From contig CABFPE010000209.1 of assembly GCA_900660155.1 (NCBI GenBank), forward strand, positions 355,059-419,058: a stretch of DNA of 64,000 nucleotides, in the 5' to 3' direction. The stretch's first letter is position 1. Each line of letters opens with the position of its first letter. Made by a program: the position numbers and the translations under genes. The notes beneath the pieces are model-generated. The model did no database searches, was not told the DNA's origin, and was given only the letters and a program-made list of their open reading frames with translations. The DNA comes from Hofstenia miamia. Its lineage: Eukaryota; Xenacoelomorpha; Acoela; Hofsteniidae. Below, piece by piece: positions 10,731 through 21,839 of the stretch.

Positions 10731-12755
10731 TCAATAGAATGAGAATATGGTATTCTGTAGACGACAAGAGCTGCAAAAACATACAAGATGGTGAGAACAT
10801 CCGTTTTTGTCATCATATTCTCTTTCGAACTTATTCCAAAATAACACCTTTAATTGACTCTTCACTACTTTTGGATTGCCAAAGAGATTTATTTCAGTCT
10901 TCGAATGAACAAAGTTAGCAAGCAGAATCACTCGATTAAAAAAGTGATTTTTAGACTTAGTTTTCTTCGTAAATTTTGATAAAAATAACATATTGGTCGA
11001 CGATCTGAGATTTTGACGAGATGGAGCGTATAATGTGATGAAACTTAATACATCGATGTCCAATTCTTTATTAAGAAGTTTGTTTAGGAATATCAAGTCA
11101 CGCTCCTGGACTAGCAGCGAAAACGGAAGAAGTTTCAATCGCATAGGAGGGCTTTTATAGCCATCCTCATGAACAATCCATCGTGTGCATCTTCTTTGGA
11201 AACTTTCAAGTCTGTTGAGATCCGTTTGATTAGCAAACCATAACTGCGATGCATAAGTCAAAGAAGACAAAATCATGACTTTATAGAGAGTCAGCTTATC
11301 AGAAATATTGGTATTAAAAGGGAGAGAACGCTTTATATACATAAAGGTTTTGTGACACTTCTTGAGCTTCTCAGAGATGTGTGCACTCCAGGATAAATCA
11401 CTGGCTATAAAGAGACCAAGATCTTTAACTTTCTTAGAGGAACATAATATATTCGATTGTAACATCAGTTCACACGGTGGAACAGATATAGCAAGCAGCT
11501 TAAATTTTTTCTTGCTGAATTCCATTCCATTTTTGTCAGCCCACTTTAGCAGAGATTCGTAATCGATTTGAACTTGAGAAATTGAGTTGCCAATAATTTT
11601 AGTATCATCAGCAAACAAATATGGTAATGTTTCAATACAGCCTTCTGGAAGGTCATTTATAAAAACAATAAATAAAAGAGGTCCCAGAACAGAGCCCTGA
11701 GGGACCCCGCTTGTGATGGGAAGATATTTTGATTTGACCTTGTTAACCAACACTCTGTGAAATCTACCACTTAGATAGGATTTCAATAATCTTAATAGAT
11801 TCCCTCTAATGCCAACGCCGTAACACTTCCTCAATAAGATGTTATGAGGTACTTTATCAAACGCTTTTGAAAAATCTAAGTAAAGAATATAAGTCGGTTT
11901 AGAAACGTCAAAATCTGAATACAGGTGATCAAGACATTGGAGAAGTTGAGTTATCGTTGATCGCCCTTTTATGAGGCCAAATTGCTCCTCACAAAAAGCA
12001 TTTCGTATTATAGGATACATAGCATTGAAAAACATTCTCTCAAAAAGGAGCGAGAGTTTTGGTAGTATGCTTACTGGACGATAGTTGCAGATCATATTTT
12101 TCGGTCCACTCTCGCTTTTGTGAATTGGTAAGATATTGGTTTGCTTCCAACATGAAGGATAAATATTGGAATCGATAATATGAGTAAACAGATTCAAAAC
12201 ATGGGGAGCTAAAGGCACAGCATAATCATGGATAAATCTAGCCGGCAAATTGTCAGGGCCACAACCAGTGGTCTTACAAGTTGAGAGAAGTTCAATAATA
12301 TCATTCAGACTCGGAGTTATATCTATAGAATCTGCATCATCAAACTGGAGATCAGTATCACTAACTGTAGACGACGAAAAAACAGAATTAAAATAACTAT
12401 TAAAAAGGTCAGCAACATCTTCGTCCGAAGATACAGCGTTTCCTTCATGTAACATCGGGCAAGGAAAAGATGATTTCGATAGAGAGCGAAGCAACTTGAA
12501 ACAACTGTTAATATCGGACTTATGTGCGAAAGATTCAACAAATGCAGTTTTGTCCAGTTCTATTGACTCCAGTAGATTGTCAACTGCATAACTATAGAGG
12601 ACAGAATTTGAAGTTGTAGCGGATTTGCAATATCTTCTATACATAGTTTGTGACTTATTATACAAATGGACGGAATGTGAACTGTAATAGTCAGGTAGAA
12701 CTTGTCGCCTTCTTCGTTTAAGTGGATTGCTTTGCTCAATAAGCACAATGATCAT
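10731..12755 (-). CDS. LINE reverse transcriptase (CR1-like ORF2, RT part)
   Basis: This is a long uninterrupted reading frame of 674 codons for a non-LTR reverse transcriptase, which copies its own RNA onto nicked target DNA. In order it shows NYRPVSILPKLSLLFERMF (finger region), QFGLIKGRSTITQLL, motif A YILYLDFSKAFDKVPH, motif B SGVPQGSVLGPLLFIVFIND, motif C PYLFADDTKI with the catalytic FADD, and the later KVKDLGLFIASDLSWSAHI and LSSLTYASQLWF blocks. The first methionine is internal to the original ORF2: the frame breaks upstream, so the endonuclease half is not joined. The RT is therefore well kept but the element is unlikely to be functional. It is probably a fairly recent insertion compared with the other LINE remnants in this window. 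Confidence 0.85.
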   Translation of the reverse strand: MIIVLIEQSNPLKRRRRQVLPDYYSSHSVHLYNKSQTMYRRYCKSATTSNSVLYSYAVDNLLESIELDKTAFVESFAHKSDINSCFKLLRSLSKSSFPCPMLHEGNAVSSDEDVADLFNSYFNSVFSSSTVSDTDLQFDDADSIDITPSLNDIIELLSTCKTTGCGPDNLPARFIHDYAVPLAPHVLNLFTHIIDSNIYPSCWKQTNILPIHKSESGPKNMICNYRPVSILPKLSLLFERMFFNAMYPIIRNAFCEEQFGLIKGRSTITQLLQCLDHLYSDFDVSKPTYILYLDFSKAFDKVPHNILLRKCYGVGIRGNLLRLLKSYLSGRFHRVLVNKVKSKYLPITSGVPQGSVLGPLLFIVFINDLPEGCIETLPYLFADDTKIIGNSISQVQIDYESLLKWADKNGMEFSKKKFKLLAISVPPCELMLQSNILCSSKKVKDLGLFIASDLSWSAHISEKLKKCHKTFMYIKRSLPFNTNISDKLTLYKVMILSSLTYASQLWFANQTDLNRLESFQRRCTRWIVHEDGYKSPPMRLKLLPFSLLVQERDLIFLNKLLNKELDIDVLSFITLYAPSRQNLRSSTNMLFLSKFTKKTKSKNHFFNRVILLANFVHSKTEINLFGNPKVVKSQLKVLFWNKFEREYDDKNGCSHHLVCFCSSCRLQNTIFSFY

Positions 12756-13035
12756 ACCAGAGTTTTACGTAGTTCGCATCATCGTCCATCATACAAAATC
12801 AGAAAAGCGAAGTTGATAATGAAAGAGCGAGAGAAACAGAGTCAGCCTGTGAGTATGAATACATCTTTTGCTCAAAGGAACAAGGCGTTATTCCAAGAAT
12901 ACTATCAACATCATTATTATTCACTACAAGGTGCATGCTAAATACGACCACTCCACTATCCGAAAAACTTTCCGTAGGAGGTATCGTATAAATAATCTTT
13001 ATGTTTTCAGAATCACTCATCTCATCATCACATCA

Positions 13036-14035
13036 NNNNNNNNNNNNNNNNNNNNNNNNNNNNNNNNNNNNNNNNNNNNNNNNNNNNNNNNNNNNNNNNN
13101 NNNNNNNNNNNNNNNNNNNNNNNNNNNNNNNNNNNNNNNNNNNNNNNNNNNNNNNNNNNNNNNNNNNNNNNNNNNNNNNNNNNNNNNNNNNNNNNNNNNN
13201 NNNNNNNNNNNNNNNNNNNNNNNNNNNNNNNNNNNNNNNNNNNNNNNNNNNNNNNNNNNNNNNNNNNNNNNNNNNNNNNNNNNNNNNNNNNNNNNNNNNN
13301 NNNNNNNNNNNNNNNNNNNNNNNNNNNNNNNNNNNNNNNNNNNNNNNNNNNNNNNNNNNNNNNNNNNNNNNNNNNNNNNNNNNNNNNNNNNNNNNNNNNN
13401 NNNNNNNNNNNNNNNNNNNNNNNNNNNNNNNNNNNNNNNNNNNNNNNNNNNNNNNNNNNNNNNNNNNNNNNNNNNNNNNNNNNNNNNNNNNNNNNNNNNN
13501 NNNNNNNNNNNNNNNNNNNNNNNNNNNNNNNNNNNNNNNNNNNNNNNNNNNNNNNNNNNNNNNNNNNNNNNNNNNNNNNNNNNNNNNNNNNNNNNNNNNN
13601 NNNNNNNNNNNNNNNNNNNNNNNNNNNNNNNNNNNNNNNNNNNNNNNNNNNNNNNNNNNNNNNNNNNNNNNNNNNNNNNNNNNNNNNNNNNNNNNNNNNN
13701 NNNNNNNNNNNNNNNNNNNNNNNNNNNNNNNNNNNNNNNNNNNNNNNNNNNNNNNNNNNNNNNNNNNNNNNNNNNNNNNNNNNNNNNNNNNNNNNNNNNN
13801 NNNNNNNNNNNNNNNNNNNNNNNNNNNNNNNNNNNNNNNNNNNNNNNNNNNNNNNNNNNNNNNNNNNNNNNNNNNNNNNNNNNNNNNNNNNNNNNNNNNN
13901 NNNNNNNNNNNNNNNNNNNNNNNNNNNNNNNNNNNNNNNNNNNNNNNNNNNNNNNNNNNNNNNNNNNNNNNNNNNNNNNNNNNNNNNNNNNNNNNNNNNN
14001 NNNNNNNNNNNNNNNNNNNNNNNNNNNNNNNNNNN
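13036..14035. other. assembly gap, exactly 1000 N
   Basis: A gap of exactly 1000 Ns indicates an arbitrary gap length. Both sides are copies of the same CR1-like LINE in the same orientation. Confidence 0.97.
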
Positions 14036-15036
14036 TTTTGTGAATTGGTAAGATATTGGTTTGCTTCCAACATGAAGGATAAACCTTGGAATCGATAATA
14101 TGAGTAAACAGATTCAAAACATGGGGAGCTAAAGGCACAGCATAATCATGGATAAATCTAGCCGGCAAATTGTCAGGGCCACAACCAGTGGTCTTACAAG
14201 TCGNATCATATTTTTCGGTCCACTCTCGCTTTTGTGAATTGGTAAGATATTGGTTTGCTTCCAACATGAAGGATAAACATTGGAATCGATAATATGAGTA
14301 AACAGATTCAAAACATAGGGAGCTAAAGGCACAGCATAATCATGGATAAATCTAGCCGGCAAATTGTCAGGGCCACAACCAGTGGTCTTACAAGTCGAGA
14401 GAAGTTCAATAATATCATTCAGACTCGGAGTTATATCTATAGAATCTGCATCATCAAACTGTTGACGACGAGAAAACAGAATTAAAATAACTATTAAAGA
14501 GGTCAGCAACATCTTCATCAGAAGATACAGTGTTTCCTTCATGTAACATCGGGCAAGGAAAAGATGATTTCGATAGAGAGCGAAGCAACTTGAAACAACT
14601 GNTAATATCAGACTTATGTGCGAAAGATTCAACAAATACAGTTTTGTCCAGTTCTATAGACTCCAATAGATTGTCAACTGCATAACTATAGAGGACAGAA
14701 TTTGAAGTTGTAGTGGATTTGCAATACCTTCTATACATAGTTTGTGACTTATTATACAAATAGACGGAATGTGAACTGTAATAGTCAGGTAGAACTTGTC
14801 GCCTTCTTCGTTTAAGTGGAACGTTTTGCTCAATAAGCACAAAAAGTTGATCATACCAGAGTTTTATGTAGTTTGAATCATTGTCCATCATACAAAATGA
14901 GAAAAGCGAAGTTGATAATGAAAGAGTGAGAGAAACAGAGTCAGCCTGTGAGTATGAATACATCTTTTGCTCAAAGGAACAAGGCGTTATTCCAAGAATA
15001 CTATCAACATCATTATTATTCACTGCAAGGTGCATG

Positions 15037-15519
15037 CTAAATATGACCACTGCATGATCCAAAAANTCGCCTTCTTCGTTTAAGTGGAACGTTTTGCTCA
15101 ATAAGCACAAAAAGTTGATCATACCAGAGTTTTACGTAGTTCGCATCATCGTCCATCATACAAAATGAGAAAAGCGAAGTTGATAATGAAAGAGCGAGAG
15201 AAACAGAGTCAGCCTGTGAGTATGAATACATCTTTTGCTCAAAGGAACAAGGCGTTATTCCAAGAATACTATCAACATCATTATTATTCACTACAAGGTG
15301 CATGCTAAATACGACCACTGCATGATCCGAAAAACTTTCCGTAGGAGGTATCGTATAAATAATATTTATATTTTCAGAATCGCTCATGATGACGTCAAGA
15401 GTATTTCCAGTACTGTCAATCAACTGTTCCATGTTAAGATCCGAGAAACAGGTTAGGATCAAATTATCAAATTCATGAATAGATGTCAATGTTTGCCAAT
15501 CCGCGTCTGAAAAATTCAA
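15037..15519 (-). pseudogene. LINE endonuclease C-terminal segment
   Basis: This 160-codon stretch begins with NFSDADWQTL, the GDxN-type block of AP-like LINE endonucleases, here without a visible preceding Gly-Asp in the same frame. It contains the SDHAVVVF block with the catalytic Asp-His pair, then a linker rich in serine, and ends at the single N at 15066. It belongs to the CR1-like LINE described for the whole region. It has no independent function as a fragment. Confidence 0.65.
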
Positions 15520-15606
15520 ATCACCACATAAAATGATGGATGTTTTCTCCAGACGAATAGATTTCTCCTTGGTATATGAAACAAAAGACGATCTGTCTGC
15601 AATACA

Positions 15607-16250
15607 TTAAATAATCCACAAAATCAGAAACGGATGGGCGATACAGGCTGCTAGCAGGCGGATTATAGATGCATACCAGAAGAACGGCCTGGCCCTCAAA
15701 TTGCAGAATGGCAGAGCAAGCGAAACGNATAAAATGATGGATGTTTTCTCCAGACGAATAGATTTCACCTTGGTATATGAAACAAAAGACGATCTGCAAT
15801 ACATTAAATAATCCACAACATCAGAAGCGGATGGGCGATACTGGCTGCTAACAGGCGGATTATAGATGCATACCAGAAGAACGGCCTGGCCCTCAAATTG
15901 CAGAATGGCAGAGCAAGCGAAACGCACTTCATCAGGCTTCTCGATTTCGACACATCTCAAGTTGGCATTACATAAAATTAGACAGCCTCCGTGCTCAAAA
16001 GAAGAAGTTCTGTCTGCTCTAGCTACCACTTGCAAAGACGAATTTGGAAATATATCGTTAGATATTGAATGATCAAACCAAGTTTCTGTTAGAAACGCAA
16101 TGTTACAATTTAAAGAGCATAACAGTTTATGAAGTTCCAGTCGCCTTTCAATAGAAATAAGGCTTTGACAATTGGCATATAAAACACTTAAACAGATATC
16201 TTCTTGTAGTCAATGATCACGTGACACAGGCGTCAAAGAAACTTCCTGGT
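15607..16250 (-). pseudogene. LINE endonuclease N-terminal segment
   Basis: Minus-strand reading from about 16250 gives the N-terminal endonuclease landmarks YANCQSL and LTETWFD (the metal-binding Glu). RTSSFEHGGCLI and an IYNPP block follow, after which a contig join at 15728 interrupts the frame. AP-type endonucleases of LINEs nick the target strand to prime reverse transcription. The true 5' end of the element, before about 16330, cannot be fixed. Confidence 0.65.
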
Positions 16251-16339
16251 CATCCTTATAAAGTCTGAGATTTCTTATTTTCAGCCTAGGTTTTTCAACA
16301 TGTTCAGAAATAACGCAACTGTTTTCAACAAAATATTAT

Positions 16340-18050
16340 GAAAATAGTTGTCTTCGTTCTGAACCACCCTATACGTAAATATTGTAATGTTTTACTTCTT
16401 AATGGGCCATTCTTCCAGAAAACTTATAAATTTATCATAATTGAAGAGAACATATATGTTAAAAGCAATGCCTGTATTGGAACTAAATACTTATGAAAAT
16501 AATTTTCTGATCAATTTGAAAACAAAAAATTGGAGTCATTGCGCAAACAAGAAATTTTTGTATCATATAGAATTCCCTAAACTTTGAAATTGGAAAGAGC
16601 ACTATTTGAAATATTTTACTTTTTGATGTGCCATTCTTCCAGAAAAGTTATATAGCTTTCCTTTGTGATTTTGTTGATTCTTAAATTTATCATAATTGAA
16701 GAGAACATATATGTAGAAACAACAGCTTACTCTATTTTCAATTTTTAGAGAGAATTCAATAACTACTTCAAGCGAAAGTTTCTTTTTAGACACCTCTCTC
16801 ATCATGATTCATCACATTTCTAAATGGGATGCGGTCGCGATTTTTAAGATGCTCCTTCCCCAAAAAAAACAAAAAATGAATAAATAATAAGTTGAAACAA
16901 GTAAAAAATCATTGATAAATGAAACGTTTGAGATTCGAATCAATACTTCGAACTCGAACCTGTTATTAGGCGCTATATAGAGATTGAAATAAGTGAAAAC
17001 GACAAAAACGCAAGAAAAAGAAAAATTTTTTTTGAAAAATGCAAATCCAAACACATACCATTAATACCATTAATAAGATATTGGCAATTCATTAATGATT
17101 GTGTAAGCCGGGTTTTATGACAATATTCAGTGAAATTTTTATATCTATTGATAACCTATCTGGTTTATTTCATTGAAACATAGCAGCATAATTCAATGTT
17201 TACATCCAAAGGAAAACAATAATAATAAACACTTTCATCTGGATATTTAAAAATTAATGTTTACATGCTTTATATTTTTATAGTTTGTGTTCTATAATCA
17301 TACTTTAATATTCACAAAGGCATCTTTTCTCAATGACATCTAAATGAATTCATCAAATTAATAAAGGTTACCAGCACAAAAAACTAAGTGATTGTAAGGA
17401 AGTTGCCAACATAACTATAATACAGATGAAAATTTTTTAGAACCGTTCAAAAAAATAAAAGAGTGCATAATATATACATGGCTTTATATGGATCGTTCAG
17501 CCCATTGGATAAGATAGGGCCTTGTCTGACCAGGACTAAATGTCGGTGCCATTAGCAAGTACTGAATTCAACAATTGAGGTTAATTATATAAGTTATTAC
17601 GGGATAACTTATTAATGTTTCCCCTGAAATATATAAATGAATGGTACAGATTTACAGATTTCTTTTTTTCATCATAACCATTTTCCAATTTACAATAACT
17701 TGGTATTGTAATTTCATCGAATAATACATAAGAAAAATCAATTATATAAAATTATGTATCACATATATTTTCAATGTCTTGAATGCAGGCTGCGGCAGTC
17801 AAGCCTCTGTTTTGATATTCAAGAAGTGGAGAAAATCAAATTTTATTGTGATAAGTTTATTACATAAGCGAAAAGTGCAGTGCATACATAAAAATTAATG
17901 TAATGTATTATACAAAAATAATTACATTTTGAAGACAATTAATTTTGTATACACGGCGTAATTCCAGTAAAGAAATTTTCGCCGACAGTAAGATGACAGT
18001 GCATTGTCCACAAGCTGGATAGCTTCTTTATTCCCAAACTTTAAAGTTTT
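16340..18050. other. AT-rich DNA with one local direct repeat
   Basis: No gene is visible. Positions 16390-16461 and 16614-16715 are direct repeats of one another. Both contain GCCATTCTTCCAGAAAA and ATTTATCATAATTGAAGAG, and the second has about 30 extra bases in the middle. Confidence 0.5.
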
Positions 18051-18061
18051 CTGCTAATGCC

Positions 18062-18345
18062 AGTACACATTTCCAGCAGGACGGTGCGACTAGCAACACA
18101 CCAAGAATCGAACACACAGAGAGAAATTTCCCCAAACCGCTCAATAGCAAGATTTTAGCTCATACGATTTTTTTGTGGGGACATTTTATTTTTTTCAAAA
18201 GAACCCAACAATAATACAAATAGACGGCGACGATTCAAACAAAATTTTGTCGAATTACACCGGCAGCATTGCAATGTGCCAGCGAGAATTGCCGTGGTAG
18301 ACTTACGTAGTGGGTACTTGTACAAACGAATGGTAGTCATCTCCT
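18062..18345 (+). pseudogene. mariner-like transposase scrap (C-terminal, internally deleted)
   Basis: The frame from about 18070 reads HFQQDGATSNTPRIEH, the catalytic second-Asp block of many mariner/Tc3-like transposases (FQQDGAxxHT). It jumps after about 20 residues to TIFLWGHF, which matches the block FFLWGHLK that normally lies 35-40 residues further on, so the intervening SPDL block is deleted. In another frame the tail ITPAALQCA and ENCRGRL resembles the usual C-terminal ITPxxL...RL region. This is a dead fragment with no visible terminal repeats. It lies just left of the intact-ended Tc1 element. Confidence 0.55.
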
Positions 18346-18384
18346 GGAGCTTTAATTCAAAATGCAGTTATATTTTGCATAATA

Positions 18385-19827
18385 CAGTGCTGTGATTATT
18401 TAACTGGCCACCCTCCAAAAATACACATTTGCTTAGTTAATTTAACATAAATCGATTTCCTAGTTTATTAACGTAGCTATAACTGTTACACGTTTAGTTG
18501 GCAGTTTGGTGAAAGGCAGGCATCTGCTTTAATTTGATTGGCTGATTATCTTTAATTATTTTAATGTAAGCCAGTACACACATATGCCTCTGCATGAAAT
18601 ACAGCTAAATCATAGTTAATTATGCCGCGAGAGAGTAAACATCTAAGTAATATAGAACGGTTAAGGATTGTTTTTAAACGGGACGAAATCTACAATATCA
18701 GTGAAATAGGAAGGCAACTTAATATCAAAAGGGACACTGTGAAAAACACTCTTAAAAAATATGACGAGCCAAATTCTGTGGCTAATGTTTCTGGACAAGG
18801 AAGAAAATTCAAAAGCACTTGTAGAGATGATCAGGTCCTTATTCGTATATTGAAAGAAAATCGGCGTATGACTTCATCAAACATTGCTGCAGATGGAGAC
18901 GTTCAACAGGAGTTGATTTGAAACCAGCAACAATCAGAAAGCGATTGATTAAAGCTGGTTATCGTTCGTATATGGCGGTCAAAAAGCCACTGCTCTCTGC
19001 CAAAAATGTCAAGGCGCGTTTAACCTTTGCTAAACGTATGAAGCATTGGACTCCAGAAAGATGGAATACTGTCTTATTCACCGATGAATCTTCATTTGAA
19101 GTATTCAACAATAAGCAACGCGTTACTGTTCGTCGTCACCCAAATGAAAAGTACTGCATTGACTGCACACGGCCTACTGTTAAACATGGTGGAAGTACTG
19201 TTATGTTTTGGGGAGGATTCAGTGCACAAGGTGTTTGTCCATTAGTCCAATGTCAAGGCAGTGTCAATGCCATTCAGTATCTAAATATACTTAAACAATC
19301 GCTGACTCCACTAAACATGATCCCATTATTCCCTCCGGAAGGAAAATTCATCCTGGCTGATGGCAACGCACCTGTCCATACTGCTGCAAAGGTTACAGAT
19401 TGGATCAGGAAACAGAGTTTTGCTCACTTGCCCTGGCCAAGCCAGTCCCCGCACCTAAATCCTTTGGAAAATTTATGGTGTATCATCAAAAAAAGATTAT
19501 CTGACAGAAAGCCGTCATCAAAAACTGACTTGGTTACAAAAATCAATGAGGTCTGGAACTCAGTAACGGTCGAGGAATGTCAAAAATTGATCCATTCTGT
19601 GCCAAAAAGGTGTCAAGCGGTAATTGACAGTAAGGGACTTCCAACAAAATATTGACATGTTTATAAGTAATTTTACTTTATAATTTGTTTTGTAATTGCT
19701 TTTTAATTGTTATATTACTTTATAATTGCAATAAAAGTTATTTGGTCTGGATAAAAAGTATTAATTTCATTTTTTAAAATTAAAAATGCATATTTTAGGG
19801 GTGGCCAGTTAATTAATCACAGCACTG
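18385..19827 (+). mobile_element. Tc1-like DNA transposon with both terminal inverted repeats, 1443 bp
   Basis: The left end CAGTGCTGTGATTATTTAAC and the right end, reverse-complemented, CAGTGCTGTGATTAATTAAC match at all but one of about 29 positions, through TGGCCACCC. TA dinucleotides at 18383-18384 and 19828-19829 are the expected target duplication. The element encloses one transposase gene in plus orientation. The near-perfect ends and a single frame break point to a fairly young insertion. Confidence 0.92.
18622..19655 (+). pseudogene. Tc1/mariner transposase, one frameshift
   Basis: The reading is about 344 codons, the usual Tc1 transposase length. Residues 8-47 form a paired-like helix-turn-helix (SEIGRQLNIKRDTVKNTLKK), and a second DNA-binding helix set follows at PATIRKRLIKAGYRSY. 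The catalytic domain has the first Asp in FTDESSFEVF, the KHGGSTVMFWGGF block and PHLNPLENLW with the Glu. The frame changes near 18894, between the two DNA-binding parts, so the copy as written is inactive. The second catalytic block reads ADGNAPVHTA where Tc1 proteins usually have QDNAPxHTA. Either the second Asp is displaced by one residue, giving DD35E spacing, or the Asp position is replaced by Gly. The start at 18622 is the first Met of the frame and gives the usual N-terminus. Confidence 0.88.
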
Positions 19828-19829
19828 TA

Positions 19830-20985
19830 CGTAAATTTTTATGTGTGCACCACTCGTTATATAGTACACTTAACATAATAAATATTCTTTTTTTCTAGTT
19901 TTTTGAATATTAAAAGCGTGTTTAACTGGCAACAGACGCAATGTACCAGTAAGCATAATACGCAGTTCCACTGAAATATTAATAGGGCTTGTAAACCTTT
20001 GAGACTTGATGAACCCCCAAAATCTAATTTTCTCCAAGTTTTCTTGGCAAATTTCGTGTCGGCAGATTAAGCAGGAAAAGTCAAGCTAGACCCGAAAGAC
20101 CACGGTCCACATACAAACATGATTAAGTAACCGTTCAGTATCATAAAGTAGTATTTGTCAGTTATTATATATAAATTATACATTTATAAACTAATTGCAT
20201 ATGCACTCATTCTAATAGACAATAGCAAAAATACCAAACATCCAATTTGACTCAATTTTCAATATTTCTAAGTTAATTAAGTAATAATTGTAGAATTCCA
20301 CATCATGAAAATACAAAAGAAAATAAACGTAGGTTCTTGTGAAATTGCCTCTTGTTTCAACACAAGAGCAGCTAAATGTTAATCGATTAATGTGTTCATT
20401 GTAAAAAGTCGATTGATCGTTTGGGGGCGAAGGCAATGGTATGATTATTCTAATGTAATTGCATCCTTTGTCGATGTTGACCCCTAAACTGCTAAATTAT
20501 TAACTGTGCAGTGATTTTATTTACTGTGTTTTGCTGGTGATGATTGAATGTTTGCGGTACTGCACAAATTTTCCGTTACCCATAGACCTCTAATTTGTAA
20601 GCACACAATTAATAGAAAATTTTAAGATCTGCGATTGTCATTCAAAAACTGAACAAGAACCCAACGCAACCCAGCCCGATTCAAACCCAAGCGGAACACG
20701 ATTCCTCTAATACTAATTCTTGTTCGCAGGATAAATCGAATAACAGGCCAGTGATTTATCGATCAATGTACTGCGAATAAAAAAATAGACAGGTATTTTA
20801 GGCTTCCTAACTCTCGAAATGCTATGAAATTTAAAGCATTTATTTCAATGGAAATTGTGGACAAGCACATGCGAAAAAGATATCAGCAATCGAATAATTC
20901 TCAAATATCTGTTTGATATTCATTGTGGATAATGGGCGTCAAATTGATTCTAAAACTGAAGCTCTTATCGCAATAGGCCACTTTT
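19830..20985. other. AT-rich DNA, no gene seen
   Basis: There is no supported gene. The interval 20640-20760 is less AT-rich and may belong to the 5' part of the decayed transposon that follows, but I could not read a motif in it. Confidence 0.45.
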
Positions 20986-20989
20986 CTGC

Positions 20990-21830
20990 TTCATAAGTCT
21001 TACCAATGTTTCCTCAATTTAGCAGAACAACCATATCAACAAAATTAGAAAATTCATTTACTTGGAAAGACAGCAGGAGACCCAATAAACTCATCTCAAA
21101 TGTCTATGCAAACTACCCGACAATTCATATCAGAGTTCAACAAAATATCTTGATCAGATGTCGTCATAAAGTGCCTGAACGAACTATCGAAAGAGTTCGC
21201 AAAAATCTGGTTACAAAAGGAGAAACCAAGAAAGTTCCCGATCTGAATCCAACACAAAAAGAACTTAGAGTCCATTTCTGCACAAGGATTGAAGTCTTTT
21301 GATAGAGTAACATATTCATATCCGATGATTACCTCTTTCGCTATGTTGCACTGGTGTTGCCGAAGAAGACCTGTATTCAGAACCCTAAATGTTTCTTTCT
21401 TAGCTATGTTCTGCCGCAACTTGAGTTACAAAGAATTTTACCTGACAATAATTTCCGGTAATGGCGACAGCAAGAAGTACTACAAATATCATCAGTGGCT
21501 TCATTCCATATGCGAATGTTCGTTTCCTGATGAATGGCCGCTTCAGCACGACGGAGCAACACTTCAAAATAGTATTTTGAAACTGAAAATTTAGTTATTT
21601 TGCAATGGCTTCCAAACTTATTAGATTTGCCCCCCCCATTGAAAATATTCGTAAATTGATAAAAGTTGAAAGAATGTCCGCGAAGACACAAACGGAGCTC
21701 ATTGATGAAATTCAAACTGCTGCAGGCCAAACTACAAGATGTACCAAACAAGATCTCATTGAATTTCCACCAAAACTAAGACTTTGAATCTCAAAACCTG
21801 GGAGAAAATTGATTATTGAAAAACCACAAA
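20990..21830 (+). pseudogene. decayed mariner-like transposase
   Basis: Pieces in three frames match the general order of a mariner-like transposase. A helix-turn-helix-like stretch (VPERTIERVRKNL) followed by KKVPDLNPTQKELRVHFC lies at 21170-21285. A PDEWPLQHDGATLQ block, resembling the FQQDGAxxH second-Asp region, lies near 21530. A C-terminal tail RMSAKTQTELIDEIQTAAGQ lies near 21675, the usual helix after the Glu. Many frame changes make it a fossil. Terminal inverted repeats were not found by eye. The assignment rests on short blocks and could be to a neighbouring IS630-type family. Confidence 0.45.
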
Positions 21831-21839
21831 GGCTAGAGT

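Larger units (their letters stand above)
10648..13035 (-). mobile_element. CR1-like non-LTR retrotransposon copy A (3' part)
   Basis: This minus-strand LINE ends at its 3' side in a (TAC)n tail, seen as (GTA)n at 10648-10680 on the plus strand. It runs upstream through the whole reverse transcriptase into the endonuclease C-terminus, where a 1000-N gap cuts it off. The endonuclease tail near 13000-12960 reads SDSGVVVFSM, whereas the sister sequence near 15320 reads SDHAVVVFSM, so the catalytic SDH histidine is lost here. A premature TGA near 12798 and a 5-bp deletion near 12748 separate the endonuclease from the reverse transcriptase frame. The 3' microsatellite tail and the AP-endonuclease plus RT layout fit the CR1/L2/Rex group. 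I do not assign a named family. Confidence 0.85.
14036..16330 (-). mobile_element. CR1-like LINE, endonuclease and N-terminal RT parts, with duplicated contig ends
   Basis: This is minus-strand sequence of the same LINE family as 10648-13035. From 16250 downwards it reads as an apurinic-type endonuclease. A SLSVLYANCQSL block and a LTETWFD block lie near 16180-16080, RTSSFEHGGCLI near 16010, and YNPP near 15860. Further on come a NFSDADWQTL block near 15515 and SDHAVVVFSM near 15320, carrying the expected Asn, Glu, Asp and His landmarks. The RT N-terminus follows to 14040. Single Ns at 14204, 15066 and 15728 each separate two nearly identical stretches of about 165-265 bp, so the element is drawn out by unmerged overlaps rather than true tandem copies. 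Several frame changes and a roughly 20-bp deletion near 14460 mark it as a different copy or allele from 10648-13035. Confidence 0.8.

Noticed and set aside
12868-14267. Open frames of 340-416 codons spanning 13036-14035
   Set aside because: They consist almost entirely of Ns and reflect the gap, not coding sequence. The same holds for frames across 47841-47981 and 61828-62827.
14036-15930. Tandem triplication of LINE segments as a real rearrangement
   Set aside because: Each repeat boundary coincides with a single N, so assembly overlap is the simpler reading.
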